DNA of 64,000 nt. It comes from Ascaphus truei (taxonomy: Eukaryota; Chordata; Amphibia; Anura; Ascaphidae). Location: the NCBI GenBank assembly GCA_036426205.1, contig CM071573.1, positions 68,871,425 to 68,935,424 of the forward strand. The letters are read 5' to 3'. Each line of letters opens with the position of its first letter. The first letter of the stretch is position 1. The translations under genes were made by a program, and so were the position numbers. The notes under the pieces are model-generated. The model was given only the letters and a program-made list of their open reading frames with translations. It was not told where the DNA came from and ran no database searches. Shown piece after piece: positions 35,340 to 47,609 of this stretch.

Positions 35340-37025
35340 CATTGGGCAGATCAGCTGCGATAAACTGATGGTTTCCATGCACCTTCTGCTGATGGATATG
35401 TTATTATTTCCATGGCCGCGCTTGTCCCACCAGGGCCTTGTTGTAACACTCACGCTTGTTTGCATCCGTGCTTGTGCCTCATTTCATGTGTAAATCGGAG
35501 TCTAAATGCTGTTCAGAAACGCACATCAACAGCATTAAACGCAGGTGCACAAAGGAGCCATATTTCTACTGGCCTCCTCGTTAAAAATGATCTTCCCTCA
35601 ATACAGTGTAGCAGAGATTTAAGACCAATCCTTAATTACATTCCCCTGCCTCCTCCGTTCTAGCAGTCTGGTTGCTAGGCAGTCCTGAGCTCGATGCAGT
35701 TTCTCCCACCTTGCACACGGTTTCCTATTGACTTGGTGTGCGAGTTTGCGGAATGGTAACACTGCAGTACTTTTTGCTGCACACCAGTCAATGTTGAATA
35801 TTGAAGAAACTTCCACCTTTCTCCTCTTCTGCTAGCGGTGATAAATTGAGCTGTAGGCGGGGAAATGGCTGAACTGCAGAATCCCCCTTGGACTGTGGTT
35901 CTGTAATGAGAAGAATAGCCCTCTTGCCTCCAGTACTAGCAAATGATAAGCGGATTCCCATGAACAAAAAAAAATGCGCACGATGATAAAATGCAGTTTG
36001 TTGAAATGTATACCTGTTATTTCAGGTTCCTACAGTACATTGCATTTTGGGTTATTTTCCCTTGGGCAAAAAGCCCTCCAAATGTACTGCGTGTGACAAG
36101 TTTTTGTTCCTGAATGAAACGATTACAATTATAAAAGGAGGCACATGGAATATGCCTGTAGGATTCTGGGACTACGAGCGAGAGATATTTGACTTTTTAA
36201 AAGTCTGATTTCAAATAGCAGCATTCAATTGAAACAATGAATGCTAAAATTGGATTAGGCTGTCTTACAACAACTTTGGGTCACTAAATATAAAACGGTG
36301 TCAAATAATTCTGTATATAATTTATTTTGTGGGCATCCTCAATTATTGTAGCTGGGCCTTCCTGTTTGTGTCTATATGTTAGTCAAACGACTTGCTTTCT
36401 TGTTTAATAGTGTCCTATGTACAGTATGTGCTTTGAATGCTACATGCATCTGTGACCCTAATGACTTTTAACCATATTTCCAACCGTATCCCCTTGTGCA
36501 CCGCATCTGTGGGCTTCTGCAGCATTTGCATAGCTCTGTGCACTTTGTGGCAGGTAGACACAAAAGTGACCACGAGAAAAAAGTCTGGGGCCAAGTTTCC
36601 GCATTGGAGGAGATTGCTCTTTACAGACTACATATTCCAATTCACCAGTGAAATAATAATCTTATGTAGCCTTTCAACTATTTCACAGGGTTCCCCATTC
36701 TTTGGTCCTCTTTATTACTTAAATCTAAAAAAATGTTTATCTTGAATGAATTTGTAGCAATATGTCAGTAAATTACATGTGTTTTATTTCTTAAAAAAAT
36801 GAATTGTTATGCACAAAAGCCTTGCTGCCAGCATCATGACTGCACAAACCAGAAGTAATCATAGTAATGCCTATGTGCTGCAGAGGATGCTGGGAGCTAA
36901 ACAATTGCATGGATCAATTTTGACTTTTCAAACTGTTAGGAGTTTTTAAAATGATATTAAGTATAAAGGTGTAAAAGGTGCTGACTAATTTAAAGGTAAG
37001 ATATATGCTATCCACGATGAGATTC
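35340..37025. other. No gene seen
   Basis: Unique non-coding sequence. Open frames at 35412 and 36437 have no recognisable domain. Confidence 0.45.
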
Positions 37026-37284
37026 CTTCTGTCTCTTCCCCCTCATCTCTGCTTTTACCTAAACCCACACCTTCTACTCTTGATTCCTTTTTTCTCCGGT
37101 TACAAAGTTGGAAGTTTCTAAGCTGATTCTCTCTCCTCTACCAAATACCCCCTTGATTTCCCCCCTCCTCCCCCTCCCCCCCACACACACCTTACCAGAA
37201 CTCTTACTCCTGTCTTAGTCTCCACTCACACCCATATCTTTAATTCCTCCCTGTCCTTTGGCACTTTCCCCTCCTTTAAGCATG

Positions 37285-38210
37285 CAGTGATCACACCTAT
37301 TCTCCAACACCCTGGGCCAGGCCTGCCTTACTAACTACCGCCCTGTATCCTGCTGTTTGCAGCTAGAACGTCTCGTGTTCTTCTGTATGATCAACTTTCT
37401 TATTCCCAACCTTTACAAACTGGCCATCGTACAGCTCATTTCAACAGAGACTGTGCTCACTAAAGTAGCCAATGATCTACATGAAGCAAAATCCCATGGC
37501 CATTTCCCCCTATTAATTCTACTCTATATCTCTGCTGCCTTCGATACCATCGATCACCCACTTCTTTATATTCTGAACTCCCTTGGTATGCGCAACAAAT
37601 GTCCTCCTCAAATCTCCCCTATCGCACATTTGAAGTCTCTGTTGCTTGTCTTCGTCTTTTGTTGATCTGCCTGTTGGTGTACTTCAGGGTTCTATTCTGG
37701 GACCACACCGTTTCTCTCTCTACACACTATCACTTGGTGACCACATCAACTCTTTTGGCCTTGGGTATCCTCTCTACGCTGATGTATCTATCCACCACTG
37801 CCCACACATCTGCAATCCAGTCCCAAGTCTGATCCCTGCCTATATCCTCATGAACTGTTCCCCCTGCCTTAAACGTAATATGTCTAAACCTGAGCGCCTC
37901 ATATTTCCCCTTAAATCTAGCCTAATATTCCCTTTTTACATTACAGTAAATGGCAAAACCATGTGTCCTGTTGTTAAAGCACGTTGCCTAGGAGTAACAT
38001 TTAACTCTTCCCTTTCCTACTCCATTCACATTCACGTCATTGCTAAAATGTGTCGCTTCTTCCGTAATATTGCCAAGATCCGCCCTTTCCTCTGTCAATC
38101 TACTGCTAAAAATCTCCTGACTTCCCATCAAGTTTTGGGTCATCTACAAAGTTCTCCTCTCTTACCTTCTAGGCTCTCCACTCATCCACTCCATATATAT
38201 CTGCTTTGAT
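37285..38210 (+). pseudogene. L2-type reverse transcriptase, frameshifted
   Basis: Motifs in order: a QPLQTGHRTAHF-like relic of the FRPGHST block, LTKVANDLHEAKSHGHFPLL, AAFDTIDHPLL (RT motif with the first catalytic Asp), [20 protein letters not shown] (the PQGS..GP block), [11 protein letters not shown] (YADD box changed to YADV), then [15 protein letters not shown] and GVTFNSSLS. The frame shifts between 37500 and 37650 and the second catalytic Asp of YADD is lost. L2 RT copies the element's RNA by target-primed reverse transcription; this copy is dead. Confidence 0.85.
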
Positions 38211-38385
38211 CTCTCATTATGCTCCTTTTCACCTCTACAGCTCTTAACCATTTCTCTCACTGCCCCCTTACATTTGGGACTCCCTCACACTCCGTATACA
38301 CCAAGCACCTTCTCTCTCCACCTTTAAGACAAACCGTAAAACTAAACTCTTAAATAAAGCATTTCAATAGCCTAGACCAGTGGTG

Positions 38386-38931
38386 GGCAACATGATATGA
38401 TATACACCAAGGGTCGCAGGTGTGCCCCTTTATCCCCTAAAATGGGCGGCACGTGATATATTCACTTATTTCCCCTCCCTATAACTCCTATTGCCCCATG
38501 TAACTGTTCCTTATAACATCTCTCACTCTATGATCTCTCCCCTATCTGTGCTGATCTCTCTCCCCTCTGTCTGTGCGTGCTGACCTTCACTGGTCCTCTC
38601 CCCCCTTTTCTCTCTGTTCCTCCCTTCCTCTGTCTCTGTTTCTCCCTTCCCTCTCTCTCTGTTCCTCCTCTCCCTCCCTCCCTCCCTCTCTGTTCCTCCT
38701 CTCCCTCCCTCCCTCCCTCTCTGTTCCTCCTCTCCCTCCCTCCCTCCTCTGTTCCTCCTCTCCCTCCCTCTCTGTTCCTCCTCTCCCTCCCTCTCTGTTC
38801 CTCCTCTCCCTCCCTCTCTGTTCCTCCTCTCCCTCCCTCTCTGTCTCTCTGTCTCTCTGTCTCTCTGTCTCTCTGTCTCTCTGTCTCTCTGTCTCTCTGT
38901 CTCTCTGTCTCTCTGTCTCTCTGTCTCTCTC

Positions 38932-38963
<32 letters not shown>

Positions 38964-39013
38964 CTCTCCTCTCTCTCTCGTCGCACCTACGAACCATTGT
39001 GGCCAAGCACTGC
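38386..39013. mobile_element. hAT-like MITE containing CT minisatellite
   Basis: It begins CAGTGGTGGGCAACATG and ends CATTGTGGCCAAGCACTG. It interrupts the L2 3' UTR. The 8-bp flanks match only at 4 of 8, so the boundaries rest on the termini and on resumption of the LINE. Most of the interior is pyrimidine repeat. Confidence 0.6.
38590..38976. repeat. CT/CTGT and CCTCC minisatellite
   Basis: Units of about 22-30 bp (ctctgttcctcctctccctc) pass into (CTCTGT)n-type and (CT)n. One strand is almost pure pyrimidine for about 390 bp. It creates long low-complexity ORFs on both strands. Confidence 0.95.
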
Positions 39014-39225
39014 CATCTACTGCACTTATTCCCTCACCTGTTGTCTCCCTAAATTTCCCAAAATACCACTTGGATTGTAAACTCTCCGGGGCAGGGATTT
39101 CCTTTCCTGTTGTCTGATTTTCTTTGTTGCAGTTATTGTATTATAATTCCCTGTACTGTATTGTCTCTTGTAACGCGCCGAGTACAGCTGTGGGTGCTAT
39201 GTAAGTAAAGCTATACATACAAAAT

Positions 39226-40262
39226 CTATCTATTCAAGTGCAACATGGGAAGTTAAGGAGAAAAATACATAGGAAAGTGGGTGAAAATAAATAAGAGAAC
39301 CAGAGACAGATTTACAGTAGAAACTCATTTTTAAATCCGAATAACCGACCAAATTTCTTGAAATTCAGTTCAAGGGGGATTTTAATCCTCTAATTCTAGG
39401 ACCAAGTAACCAGAACAATTCTATGTTATTAAAAATAGATATTTTTTTTAATAGTGTGCTTATATTACTATCAATTTTCGCCCATCTGTTGCTTTAAGGA
39501 GACAAGCAATTCTATTTTTAAGCATAGCAAAGTCTTCATCACCTACATTTATTTGCTTGGTTTCCAAACATATCGTTTAGATTGAAAGCTTTGCTGTCTG
39601 CAATACCGTGTCCCAGTATTTTCATCTCATGTCTGTATGTACTGATCGACAGTCGGTGCACCATAAATTAAAAATATAATGAGAAGCAGTGCAGCTTGTC
39701 GCCATCGTGACATAATTAATTGTAAGTAAGAAGTACAGAATAGCGTATCCATTACCGAAGAAGAATTTGCCATGGCAGCACACGAGGGAGGTCTTTGGAC
39801 TTGGGAGTGAGACATGAGACAGGCGTATCTTTTTAAAGTCCGGTACATGATTCTTCAATTACTTTTCATGCCTGTTTTGGAAGAGCGTGGACAACCTTTA
39901 GGTTGCTATACCCGGCCTGGGCTAGCCTTCTCTCTTGCTGCCCGCGGGAATTTACTTGTTTGGTTGCCTTGGAGACAAAATTGCGTGAAGCATCCCCCCC
40001 TGACCTTGAATAGCCAGCATAGCTCCCTTTACCTTGTGACAGAATTCTCTCCTTTCCTCTCATCTGGCTCACGACTCTATAAGCACAGAAAGAGAACTGA
40101 GGGTCATCCTTAAAGGTGCATTCCAATGTACAAATATGCCAACGCGCTCATTTTCATTGAGACTCTGAGTTTTTTTTTAGGTCGTGTTCTTATAAACACA
40201 CACTGCCCCTTTAAGCTCTGAACCCAAATCCACCACATCATAAACCCAAATCCACCACATCA
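39226..40262. other. No gene seen
   Basis: Unique non-coding sequence. Confidence 0.45.
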
Positions 40263-40450
40263 TATGTATTTGTGTCAAAAGGAGTGCCACTAGGATTGTG
40301 ATCCCGTGTATAGAACAAAAGACAGGCCTAATGCTACATCCAACTTGTCATATTATATAGTTAAATACTCATCTGTTAATCTTCTCGTAAGCGTGGGTGA
40401 TTTAGTGCAAGTCTTTGGCCAAAGTATTTTAAGCTTGCAAACCACGTCAC
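40263..40450 (+). repeat. Unknown repeat, copy related to 55559-55750
   Basis: tatttgtgtcaaaaggagtg through tatatagttaaatactcatc to aagcttgcaaaccacgtc. It aligns end to end with the 55.6-kb copy at roughly 80% identity by eye. No terminal repeats seen. Confidence 0.85.
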
Positions 40451-41269
40451 GTATGGCCCATCTGTAGGTCCTAACTGCTGTACATGCAAAAAGCTCTCCT
40501 ATATCTCTTCTAAAACCTTAATGGCGTCACGGTGATGGAGGTTAGCATTTTTCCATTTAAATTAAACTTTTTTTGTTCCTGAATTAAGTAGAAATAGCAG
40601 TGTTCGTTCAGTTATAGTGCAGAGTTCGGTAAATGAGTACTTCAGTATTAGGTGATACTTTTTTTTTATTAGGACTAACAATTGATATTATAAGACACGC
40701 TTTTGAGAGTTCTCCTTTCTTACCACAGGTCAGGCAATACTGAGTTACAGAGATTCCATGAGTCTAACACAGATGTAAAAAAAAAAACAAGCTAATTTAA
40801 GACAGGAGATGTGTAGAATTAATGCAAAGGGGATAGCGAATAAACAGACGGGGCAATAAATGGATGGAATGGATGGTGAGAAATGTGTAGAGTATGTAGG
40901 ACCATCAGCAGTGTGAAGGGGGGTGTGCATCGGGGAGGGAGGGAAATGCTCTGAAATTAAAATTAAGAATGAGGTAGGGAGAAACATGCCAAACAATGAG
41001 TGACTGTAAGTAACCCCATATCTGCATTAAGTCCCCTTGTTTTAGTGTCCAAAGAGCATTAGCATTTTGAGTTTAAATGTTTTCCGTTCTTGAGTGCATT
41101 TAAACATTCCTTTGAGGATTTTGATTTCTCCATTGAGGAGACTTCTGCATGTTTTATGTAGGATCAAATAGAACTATATAGCAAAATAGTTATTATTTTA
41201 ATGCTAATTTGTAAGGCCCCGCCAAAACATCTGATAACTCAAAAAATGAGAGAAGAAAACTAAAGACTC
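40451..41269. other. No gene seen
   Basis: Unique non-coding sequence. Confidence 0.45.
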
Positions 41270-41312
41270 CTCCCACGCGTTTCACGCCCAATATGGGGCT
41301 TACTCCTTGAGC
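41270..41312 (-). ncRNA. Strongly decayed hammerhead-like motif
   Basis: On the minus strand: GGAGTAAGCCCCATATTGGG then CGTGAAACGCGTGGGAGGAG. Stem II GCCC-CATATT-GGGC and the GAAACGCGT box survive; the CTGANGA core does not. This may be the relic of a Penelope-like terminal repeat. Confidence 0.35.
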
Positions 41313-42172
41313 TTATATTCGGTTGTATACTTGTTGTCTCTTAAGTGTATTCAGACTTCCGCCGGGTAAAATAAATACATAATCCTTGTACAATAAACAC
41401 CAGTTCCTGCTTTGCAGTACGGACCTTTAATTGTTGTGCTTTTAAGTGAAACCAGTAAGATCGCTCCATGATATCACGGTTGAATGTTGACATTAAAGGG
41501 GCAATGAAATCTTTTAACCACTTTTGTTAGAGGGGGACCTTCTTGAGTTCCAGGTTACTCCTACATGACTTAAAGCGGCAATCTATGGTGCATTTTTATA
41601 TATTTATATTGTGCTCTTTACCAATGACCTGTACCCCACGCTATTTTTATTTCCTCACTGTAAAGCCCCATGTTTCCATGGATTTTATTCTTGTATGAGA
41701 GAATAAATGGCATTCATTAACACGGCATTGTGACGAGCCAGTAGAAATGACATTTGGAGCACAGCGTTGCTGCTTTCTCTTGGTTGATCCCCAGTGGCCA
41801 TCTTGATTTTCTTACTGTTTAAATAATAATGTAAATCTCATGAACTGAGCAGTTCCTGGGGTTCACAATAGTGTAGTTTAGGTCCAGAGGATCCCCCGTT
41901 TCACAATATGAGGAGCAAATAGAAAGTATAGCAGGCTTTTTTGCACTGGAGATATTTTAACCTTCGAAAACTGAAATCGGTAGATATGTGGGTTCTCGGC
42001 TCAAAAATAGTATTTTAATAGACATGTTTTGATTTTTATTAGTGGGACCCCACTGAAATCAGAGACTTCTTATGCTAAAAATCAATGAGGCTGACTTTAG
42101 ATCAGTAAGACGCCGTAAAACACTGAGTTGACAGGTCTGTAATATGGCCGGTGATCCACTGTTTCATTTGTA
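41313..42172. other. No gene seen
   Basis: Unique non-coding sequence. Confidence 0.45.
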
Positions 42173-42999
42173 TGTATGAATGTCTTTATATAGCGCTATT
42201 AATGTACATAACGCTTCACAGCAGCAATACACCTGACAATCATAGAAATAACAAATAACAAATGATGGGAAGAAGTGCTTCAGACAACATAGAAGTAACA
42301 TTTATGAAAAGGAGTCCCTGCTCCGAAGAGCTTACAATCTAATTGGTAGGTAGGAAGAACGTAGAGAGACAGTAGGTAGGTGTTCTGGTAAGTGTGTCTG
42401 CAGGGGCCAAGCTTTATGTATGAAGTGTGAAGTATTAGCCACGGAGCTACTCGTATGCTTCGTTAAACAGGTGTGTTTCAAGGTGGGTCTTAAAGGTGGA
42501 TAGAGAGGGTGCTAGTCGGGTATTGAGGGGAAGAGCATTCCAGAGGTGTGGGGCAGTTCGTGAGAAAGGTTTAAGGTGGGAGAGGACTTTATATACAAAG
42601 GGGTAGAGAGAAGACATCCTTGAGCAAAATGGAAGTTGGGTTGGTGTGTAGCAAGAAATTAGGACGGAGGTGTAAGGAGGGACAGAAGAGTGTAAAGCTT
42701 TAAAAGTGAGAAGGAGAATGAATGTGTGAGATACGGGATTTCATAGGAGATGGATTTCAGCAGGGGAGACACCGAAACGGATTTTGGAACAAGTAGTGAT
42801 TCTGGCAGCAGCGTTTAGGATAGATTATAAGGTAGGCAGGAAGGCCGGACAGCAGCAGGTTACAGTAATCAAGACGGGAGAGAATGAGGGCCTGAGTCCA
42901 GAGTTTTAGCAGTCGAACAACAGAGGAACGGGCATATCTTTGTGATATTGCGGAGGAAAAAGTGACAGGTTTTAGAAATGTTTTGAATGAGAGAGGAGA

Positions 43000-43390
43000 A
43001 TGTGAGAGAGGAGTAGTGTGACCCCATGGCAGCGTGCTTGTGCTACTAGGTGTATGACGGTACTTCCAACAGTAATGTTGAAGGAGGTAGTGGGACCAAA
43101 TTTGGGAGGAAATATGAGGAGCTCCTTTTGTTCCATGTTAAGTTTATGGTGGGCCATCCAGGATGATAAAGCAGAGAGATATTCAGAAATGTTGGTCTGT
43201 GCAGCAGGTGTAAGGTCAGGGGTTGAAAAGTAAATTTGTGTCATCATCATAGAGGTGATATTCGAACCCTAGGGATGTGGTTTGTTCACCTAAAGGGAAT
43301 GTGTACAGAGAAAAGAGAAGAGGTCCCATGACATAGCCCTGAGGTACCCCCACAGCGAGATTGATTGAGGAATAGGAAGTGTAGGCAAAA
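43000..43390 (-). pseudogene. L2-type RT fragment (YADD side)
   Basis: The minus-strand reading gives GTSSLFSVHIPFR-like LFS..T.PLG relics, a LYDDDTQIYFS box (normally YADDTQIY, with Ala changed to Asp but both catalytic Asp kept), TPAAQTNISEYLSALSSWM, AHHKLNMEQKELLIFPPK and TVIHLVAQARCHGVTL. This is the palm and thumb region of an L2 RT. Confidence 0.85.
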
Positions 43391-43395
43391 GAGAC

Positions 43396-43640
43396 ACTGA
43401 AAGGAGTGGCTCAGTGAGTAAAGACACTGACTCTTGCACTGAGTTTGAAGCAGGGGAACATGGTTCAATTCCCGGTGTCGGCTCCTTGTGACCTTGGGCA
43501 AGTTACTTTATCTCCCTTGTGCCCCGGGCACCAAAAAACATAGATTGTAAGGTCTGTGGCAGGACTGTCTGCAAAATGTCTCTTTAAAGCGCTATGTAAA
43601 ACTAGTGGCACTTTACAAAAACAAACTTTATTATTATTAT
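43396..43640 (+). mobile_element. tRNA-derived SINE (CORE-like), full-length looking
   Basis: The tRNA-like head contains ggagtggctcagtgagtaa (A box region) and the B box GGTTCAATTCC (43462-43472). The body gtgaccttgggcaagttact and the L2-like tail aagcgctatgtaaaact follow, ending in ATT repeats. It is the best preserved of the four copies and shows the complete order of parts. Confidence 0.85.
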
Positions 43641-43657
43641 TACGATGGGACAGGTAA

Positions 43658-43979
43658 GGCCAGGTCCCCAGAGGCCGCTACGGCGTGCGTGCCACACACC
43701 AAAGCACAGCCCTCTATGGGGCAAGCCGGCGTGCGTGCGTGCGCGTGTGCGTGCATGTGCGCAAAGTGAGATGACGTGTACACTGGAAGACAAGATCACG
43801 TGTTTTGGCGCGCAGCCAATGGCAGCGCAGATTTGCCCTGTCATGGCTGTGCCCCCGCCCCCCCCCCCCCATCATGGCCCCACGCATCTTATCGTTCCTC
43901 TATAGACCGCACAACGCGGCTTTCAACTGTGCAGGGGTCGCCAAGCGCGCGTGCTGCAGGTAATACCGGGGCCGTAGCC
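43658..43979. mobile_element. PIF/Harbinger-type MITE with TAA duplication
   Basis: GGCCAGGTCCCCAGAGG on the left and CCGGGGCCGTAGCC on the right are imperfect inverted termini, with exact TAA flanks (43655-43657 and 43980-43982). Its termini are close to those of the 5202 element. It interrupts the L2. Confidence 0.88.
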
Positions 43980-43984
43980 TAAGA

Positions 43985-44215
43985 GGAGACCCAGGGTAGA
44001 GCTTTGTTACAAATACCAAGACAAGAATATGGAGAATGCGAAGGAGAAGAGGGTGGTCCACAGTATCAAATGCTGCAGAGAGGTCAAGCAATATGAGCAG
44101 AGTGTAATGACCTCTGTCTTTGGCAGCCTGGATGTCATTAGTTATTTTAGTGAGAGCTGTTTCAGTGGAGTGAGCAGTGTGGAAGCCCGATTTTATAGAG
44201 GGTCTAGGAGAGAAT
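43985..44215 (-). pseudogene. L2-type RT fragment (first catalytic Asp side)
   Basis: The minus-strand reading gives GFHTAHSTETALTKI, NDIQAAKDRGHYTLLILL and DLSAAFDTVDHPLLL. These are the FRPGHST and DLSAAFDTVDH blocks of L2 RTs, with the catalytic Asp intact. The sequence then loses homology at the Harbinger insertion. Confidence 0.85.
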
Positions 44216-45322
44216 AGGGGATGAGAAAATGTAAGCCTCTCTTGGTACAGTAACCATTTTTAAACGAACGGGACCAAATAAATAAATCCTTTACTCTGCT
44301 CTCTTTCTCTTTAAATGTGAATATTTCCAACAACGTAACCCCTTCGCTGCCGGAAGCGATAAATATTAAATGATTATGCATGATCAATATACTGTAAATA
44401 CAAATATAGGATAAGGATCTGTCGTCTAAATTTAGCATGGGTTGTACTCCACAAACGTGTGTCTTTTTTCAACCTCATCAACTATGTAACTAATGCATTG
44501 TACTTTCCAAGATATTTCTTGTCGAGTTGTTGGAGCCTTATTATGAAATGCTACAATTCCATTCTTTGTTTTTTGCTTAGTTTGTTCTCAAGATTTGCTT
44601 CCTGCAAAAAGGGAAGCATGGAAAACAGGCAGTGTGCCTCACTCATATTGATACGGACACCGCTTCTGGGAGAGCAAAACTAGATTGCTTTGGGTGCATG
44701 CGGGTTGCTTTATTCTAAACCTCTTTGCTGCCAGTTACTTCCGCAAGAAATATCCTGAGTACATTTTTAGTTTAAAAATGATTAGCATCCCTGGAACTGG
44801 AAGTTATTTCGGTTTCCACCCACAATTGTCTTGTAATACTAGAGGTGTTCTCTAGTTCTCTACTTTTCGACTTCTCGACTTCTACTGCGAATAAGTGCCA
44901 TAGTCTGTCCACTCAGGAACTGCGCCTGTTGCCTGCTTTCGCTCTGGAAGACAGCAGCAAAGATCCATTCACTAGAGATTTTGCACTTCCCAGTGGAATT
45001 CCTCAGTACAACCTATAGCCGTATAAATATCAGGTTCAGCCAACACCAGCCATGTTTTTTATGTAAATTTTGGGGACTGAGGCAGGGAGGAGCTGCGCCC
45101 GACTTTGCTTCCAAATGTGAACCACTTGCTCTGCATGACAGTGGCACCGTAGATTCTAAGCTCCTTGGGACAGGGTCTCATGGTGTGTACTGTGTATTTT
45201 ATACAGTGGCTGTGTGTATTATAATGTTCTCACCAAGCTCTCCTGAGACCATTATCCATAAAGATCTGGTTCATCAACTGTTTAGTGTTGAACTCACATT
45301 TAGCATAGACTCTGTCCTGCTC
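44216..45322. other. No gene seen; L2 tail scrap near 45150
   Basis: Non-coding. cgtagattctaagctccttg at about 45148-45167 resembles an L2 3' tail. Confidence 0.45.
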
Positions 45323-45707
45323 CAGTGGTTTTCAACCCTTTTTTTTCAATTGAGGCACCTTAATTCATGCTCCGTTGCCAAGTCACCCCTACAATAGTGC
45401 AAGCACCTTTACAATAGTGCAAACTGTTGCGCATACAAAGACACACACCACTCGCCTCGCCCTATTCACAGCTCTCCTGCCCATGCTGCTTCCTCCTCTG
45501 TATGGCCCCATCCCAGGGCTCCTGACACCTCCACTTGATTTGCTGCTGCTGGCTAATGCAGCCAATGATGGTGGAGAATACTGCCCAGCCCCCTAGCAGC
45601 AGCTCTGCTTTTTCTCTGCTCTGGGAGATTGGGGACATCCCACCTCACCCTTTTGATCCTCCCACGACACCCCAGGGTGCTGCGGAAACCCCGGTTGGGA
45701 AACCTTG
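45323..45707. mobile_element. hAT-type MITE
   Basis: The termini CAGTGGTTTTCAACCC and CGGTTGGGAAACCTTG are imperfect inverted repeats. The flanks tcctgctc and tcatactc match at 6 of 8. No ORF with a known domain. Confidence 0.75.
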
Positions 45708-45876
45708 TCATACTCAATACGCGAAAAAAAACTAACTGCCAACTAGTGGCAGAATATGATATAACATTCTATTTCTGCTCATGCCCACAAAACCCCTCAC
45801 CTCTCAATCCTAATATATAATCATATATGGGAGACCTTAATCCAGCAGTGGACCGTCAAGGACTGAAGTTGATATT

Positions 45877-45931
45877 ATATATATATATATATATCTATAT
45901 ATATATCTATATATATATCTATATATATATT
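45877..45931. repeat. (TATATATATATC)n AT-rich repeat
   Basis: A 12-bp higher-order unit of AT dinucleotides broken by a regular C. Confidence 0.95.
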
Positions 45932-46510
45932 AATAACGACATCACCCATATGAAAATCTTCATACCTTTCCCAGGCCCAATACACCCCACTTAGTACTTG
46001 GACATATAATTATTAAACAAATCATACCAGAGATAAGCTGGTTTGACAGCTATTTTGTGTACACGGCGAACAGTCCAAGTGTTGTAGCACAATACATTCT
46101 ATTGGGATATATACACAGATTAAACTGGATACAGGATTTTTCATACTGAACTTCCGACTGATAGAAGACAACAGATATAGAAAACATTCACATTTGTTTA
46201 CCATATTTCAGATCAATTGCTAATTATAGTGCTCAAGTAGCTGTTGGTACCTTACCTAATTAAGCAGTTGGCATTGTTTACAATTTTCACACAAAGACCT
46301 AAGTTAAAGTACTAAGTACTAAGTTGGTACTTAAAACTTTCATCAACCCTAATTATCGTGCCCAAGGGTTCCATACCATAGTGTTATGGTATGCCTATAG
46401 TATTATATTGTAAAAATGTGAAAATAACTTTTTATTCATTTTATTTTTAGCGTAAGAGAGGATATTCACTAAATTGCAATTCTAGCAAATGGCTTTGAAC
46501 AATGATTACT
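45932..46510. other. No gene seen
   Basis: AT-rich unique sequence. Confidence 0.45.
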
Positions 46511-46765
46511 GATAATAAAAACTTTATTCCATATAGCACTTTTCTTCCAAAGGGAATCAAAGTGCTTCACAATTACAATATACACAGCATTGAAGTTGTA
46601 CAGACACAGTCCCTGCCCAGATGAGTTTACAATGTAGGTTTTTGGTGCCAGAGGCACAGGGAGATAAGGTGAGTTGCCCAAGGTCCCAAGAAGATGACAC
46701 CAGGATTTGAACCGGGTTCCCGTGCTTCAAACTCAGCGTTGTTGTTATCAGTCACACTCCTTGTC
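46511..46765 (-). mobile_element. tRNA-derived SINE (CORE-like)
   Basis: On the minus strand the B box (rc of ggatttgaacc, 46703-46713), the body accttgggcaa and the tail with ATT/TAT repeats are in the same order as the 43396 copy. The promoter head is diverged. Confidence 0.75.
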
Positions 46766-47416
46766 CCTTCAAGGGATTTTATGTTACTTTTTTGAATCTT
46801 TAACCCAATGTAGTTGTGCTCACTTCCTAGAATAATATGGCAGAGACACCCTCTTATCACCCAACAGGCAGGTACCACCAACCATGTACTTTTAGAGCAG
46901 ATGCCTCTTCTGAGAAAGCAAAGACCAGAACAGTAACATAATAATGTTAATAATAATACATACTGACAACAGCAGCATTGTCCAGCACTGCAGGGGATTA
47001 AAGGGTTAAAATTAATGTCTAACACCCCTTGTTCATTTTTGCTTTCAGTCACACCTTGTAAAATCAGAATATGAATGCCAACTTTGAGTAAAGGATGAAA
47101 GATAAATGGTGGTGTAGAAGGGCAGGTTCTGCAACATTCCTATCCACCCAGCTTTGCTCTTTGCGCCTAAGCAATCCTCCCACGTGTTCATACAAGAAAG
47201 CAAAGGGCTTTATCTGCGGGACACAGACAGCTGGGTGGACCGCCACCACCATATATAGAGGGTCTCACTGGTACTGAAGGCTTTAAAATCAGCAGATCTA
47301 CTTTGCAAGGTCTGTCCTTTACCTCATTGACTACACTTTTAATAATGCACTTTTACTCCTACTGTGTCTATAAGCCCCCAACATACCACTTAGATTGTAA
47401 GCTTTTCTGTGTAGGG
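46766..47416. other. No gene seen; L2-like tail scrap near 47393
   Basis: Non-coding sequence. ttagattgtaagcttttctg at 47391-47410 is L2-tail-like. Confidence 0.45.
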
Positions 47417-47489
47417 TCACACACACATCTTTTTAAAAAACAACCCTCCCCAAAACATATAAAAATACCCCAACCCATATAAAAATAGG

Positions 47490-47607
47490 GAGGGAGGAGT
47501 GAGAGGATGGCAGAGAGAGAGGATGACGGAGAGAGAGGATGGAGGGGAGAGGGAGGCTGGAGGGGAGAGGGAGGGTGGAGGGGAGAGGGAGGATGGAGGG
47601 GAGATTT
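47490..47607. repeat. GGGAGG/GGAGGGGAGA minisatellite
   Basis: Purine-only units of about 18-20 bp (gaggatggaggggagaggga). Some runs could form G-quadruplexes. Confidence 0.9.
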
Positions 47608-47609
47608 CG

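Larger units (their letters stand above)
37026..39225 (+). mobile_element. L2-type LINE, 5'-truncated and interrupted
   Basis: Reverse transcriptase remnants (37290-38210) are followed by the 3' UTR, which resumes after an insertion at 39014. The 3' end contains ggattgtaaactctccgggg and ends gtgctatgtaagtaaagcta, in the manner of L2 tails. A hAT-like MITE full of CT repeats (38386-39013) splits the 3' part. Confidence 0.8.
42173..44215 (-). mobile_element. L2-type LINE, truncated, with two nested insertions
   Basis: The 3' end is on the left (rc of atatagcgctattaatgtac). RT remnants are at 43000-43390 and 43985-44215. Between them lie a SINE (43396-43640) and a Harbinger MITE (43658-43979). 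RT sequence that should join the two parts is missing, so a deletion accompanied or preceded the insertions. Confidence 0.85.

Noticed and set aside
38528..39080. Open frames of 140-167 codons on both strands (Arg/Glu or Ser/Leu repeats)
   Set aside because: Pure product of the CT/CTGT minisatellite, open in several frames at once.
24626..43480. tRNA genes at the SINE heads
   Set aside because: A and B boxes are present but no cloverleaf with anticodon and acceptor stem; they are SINE promoters.
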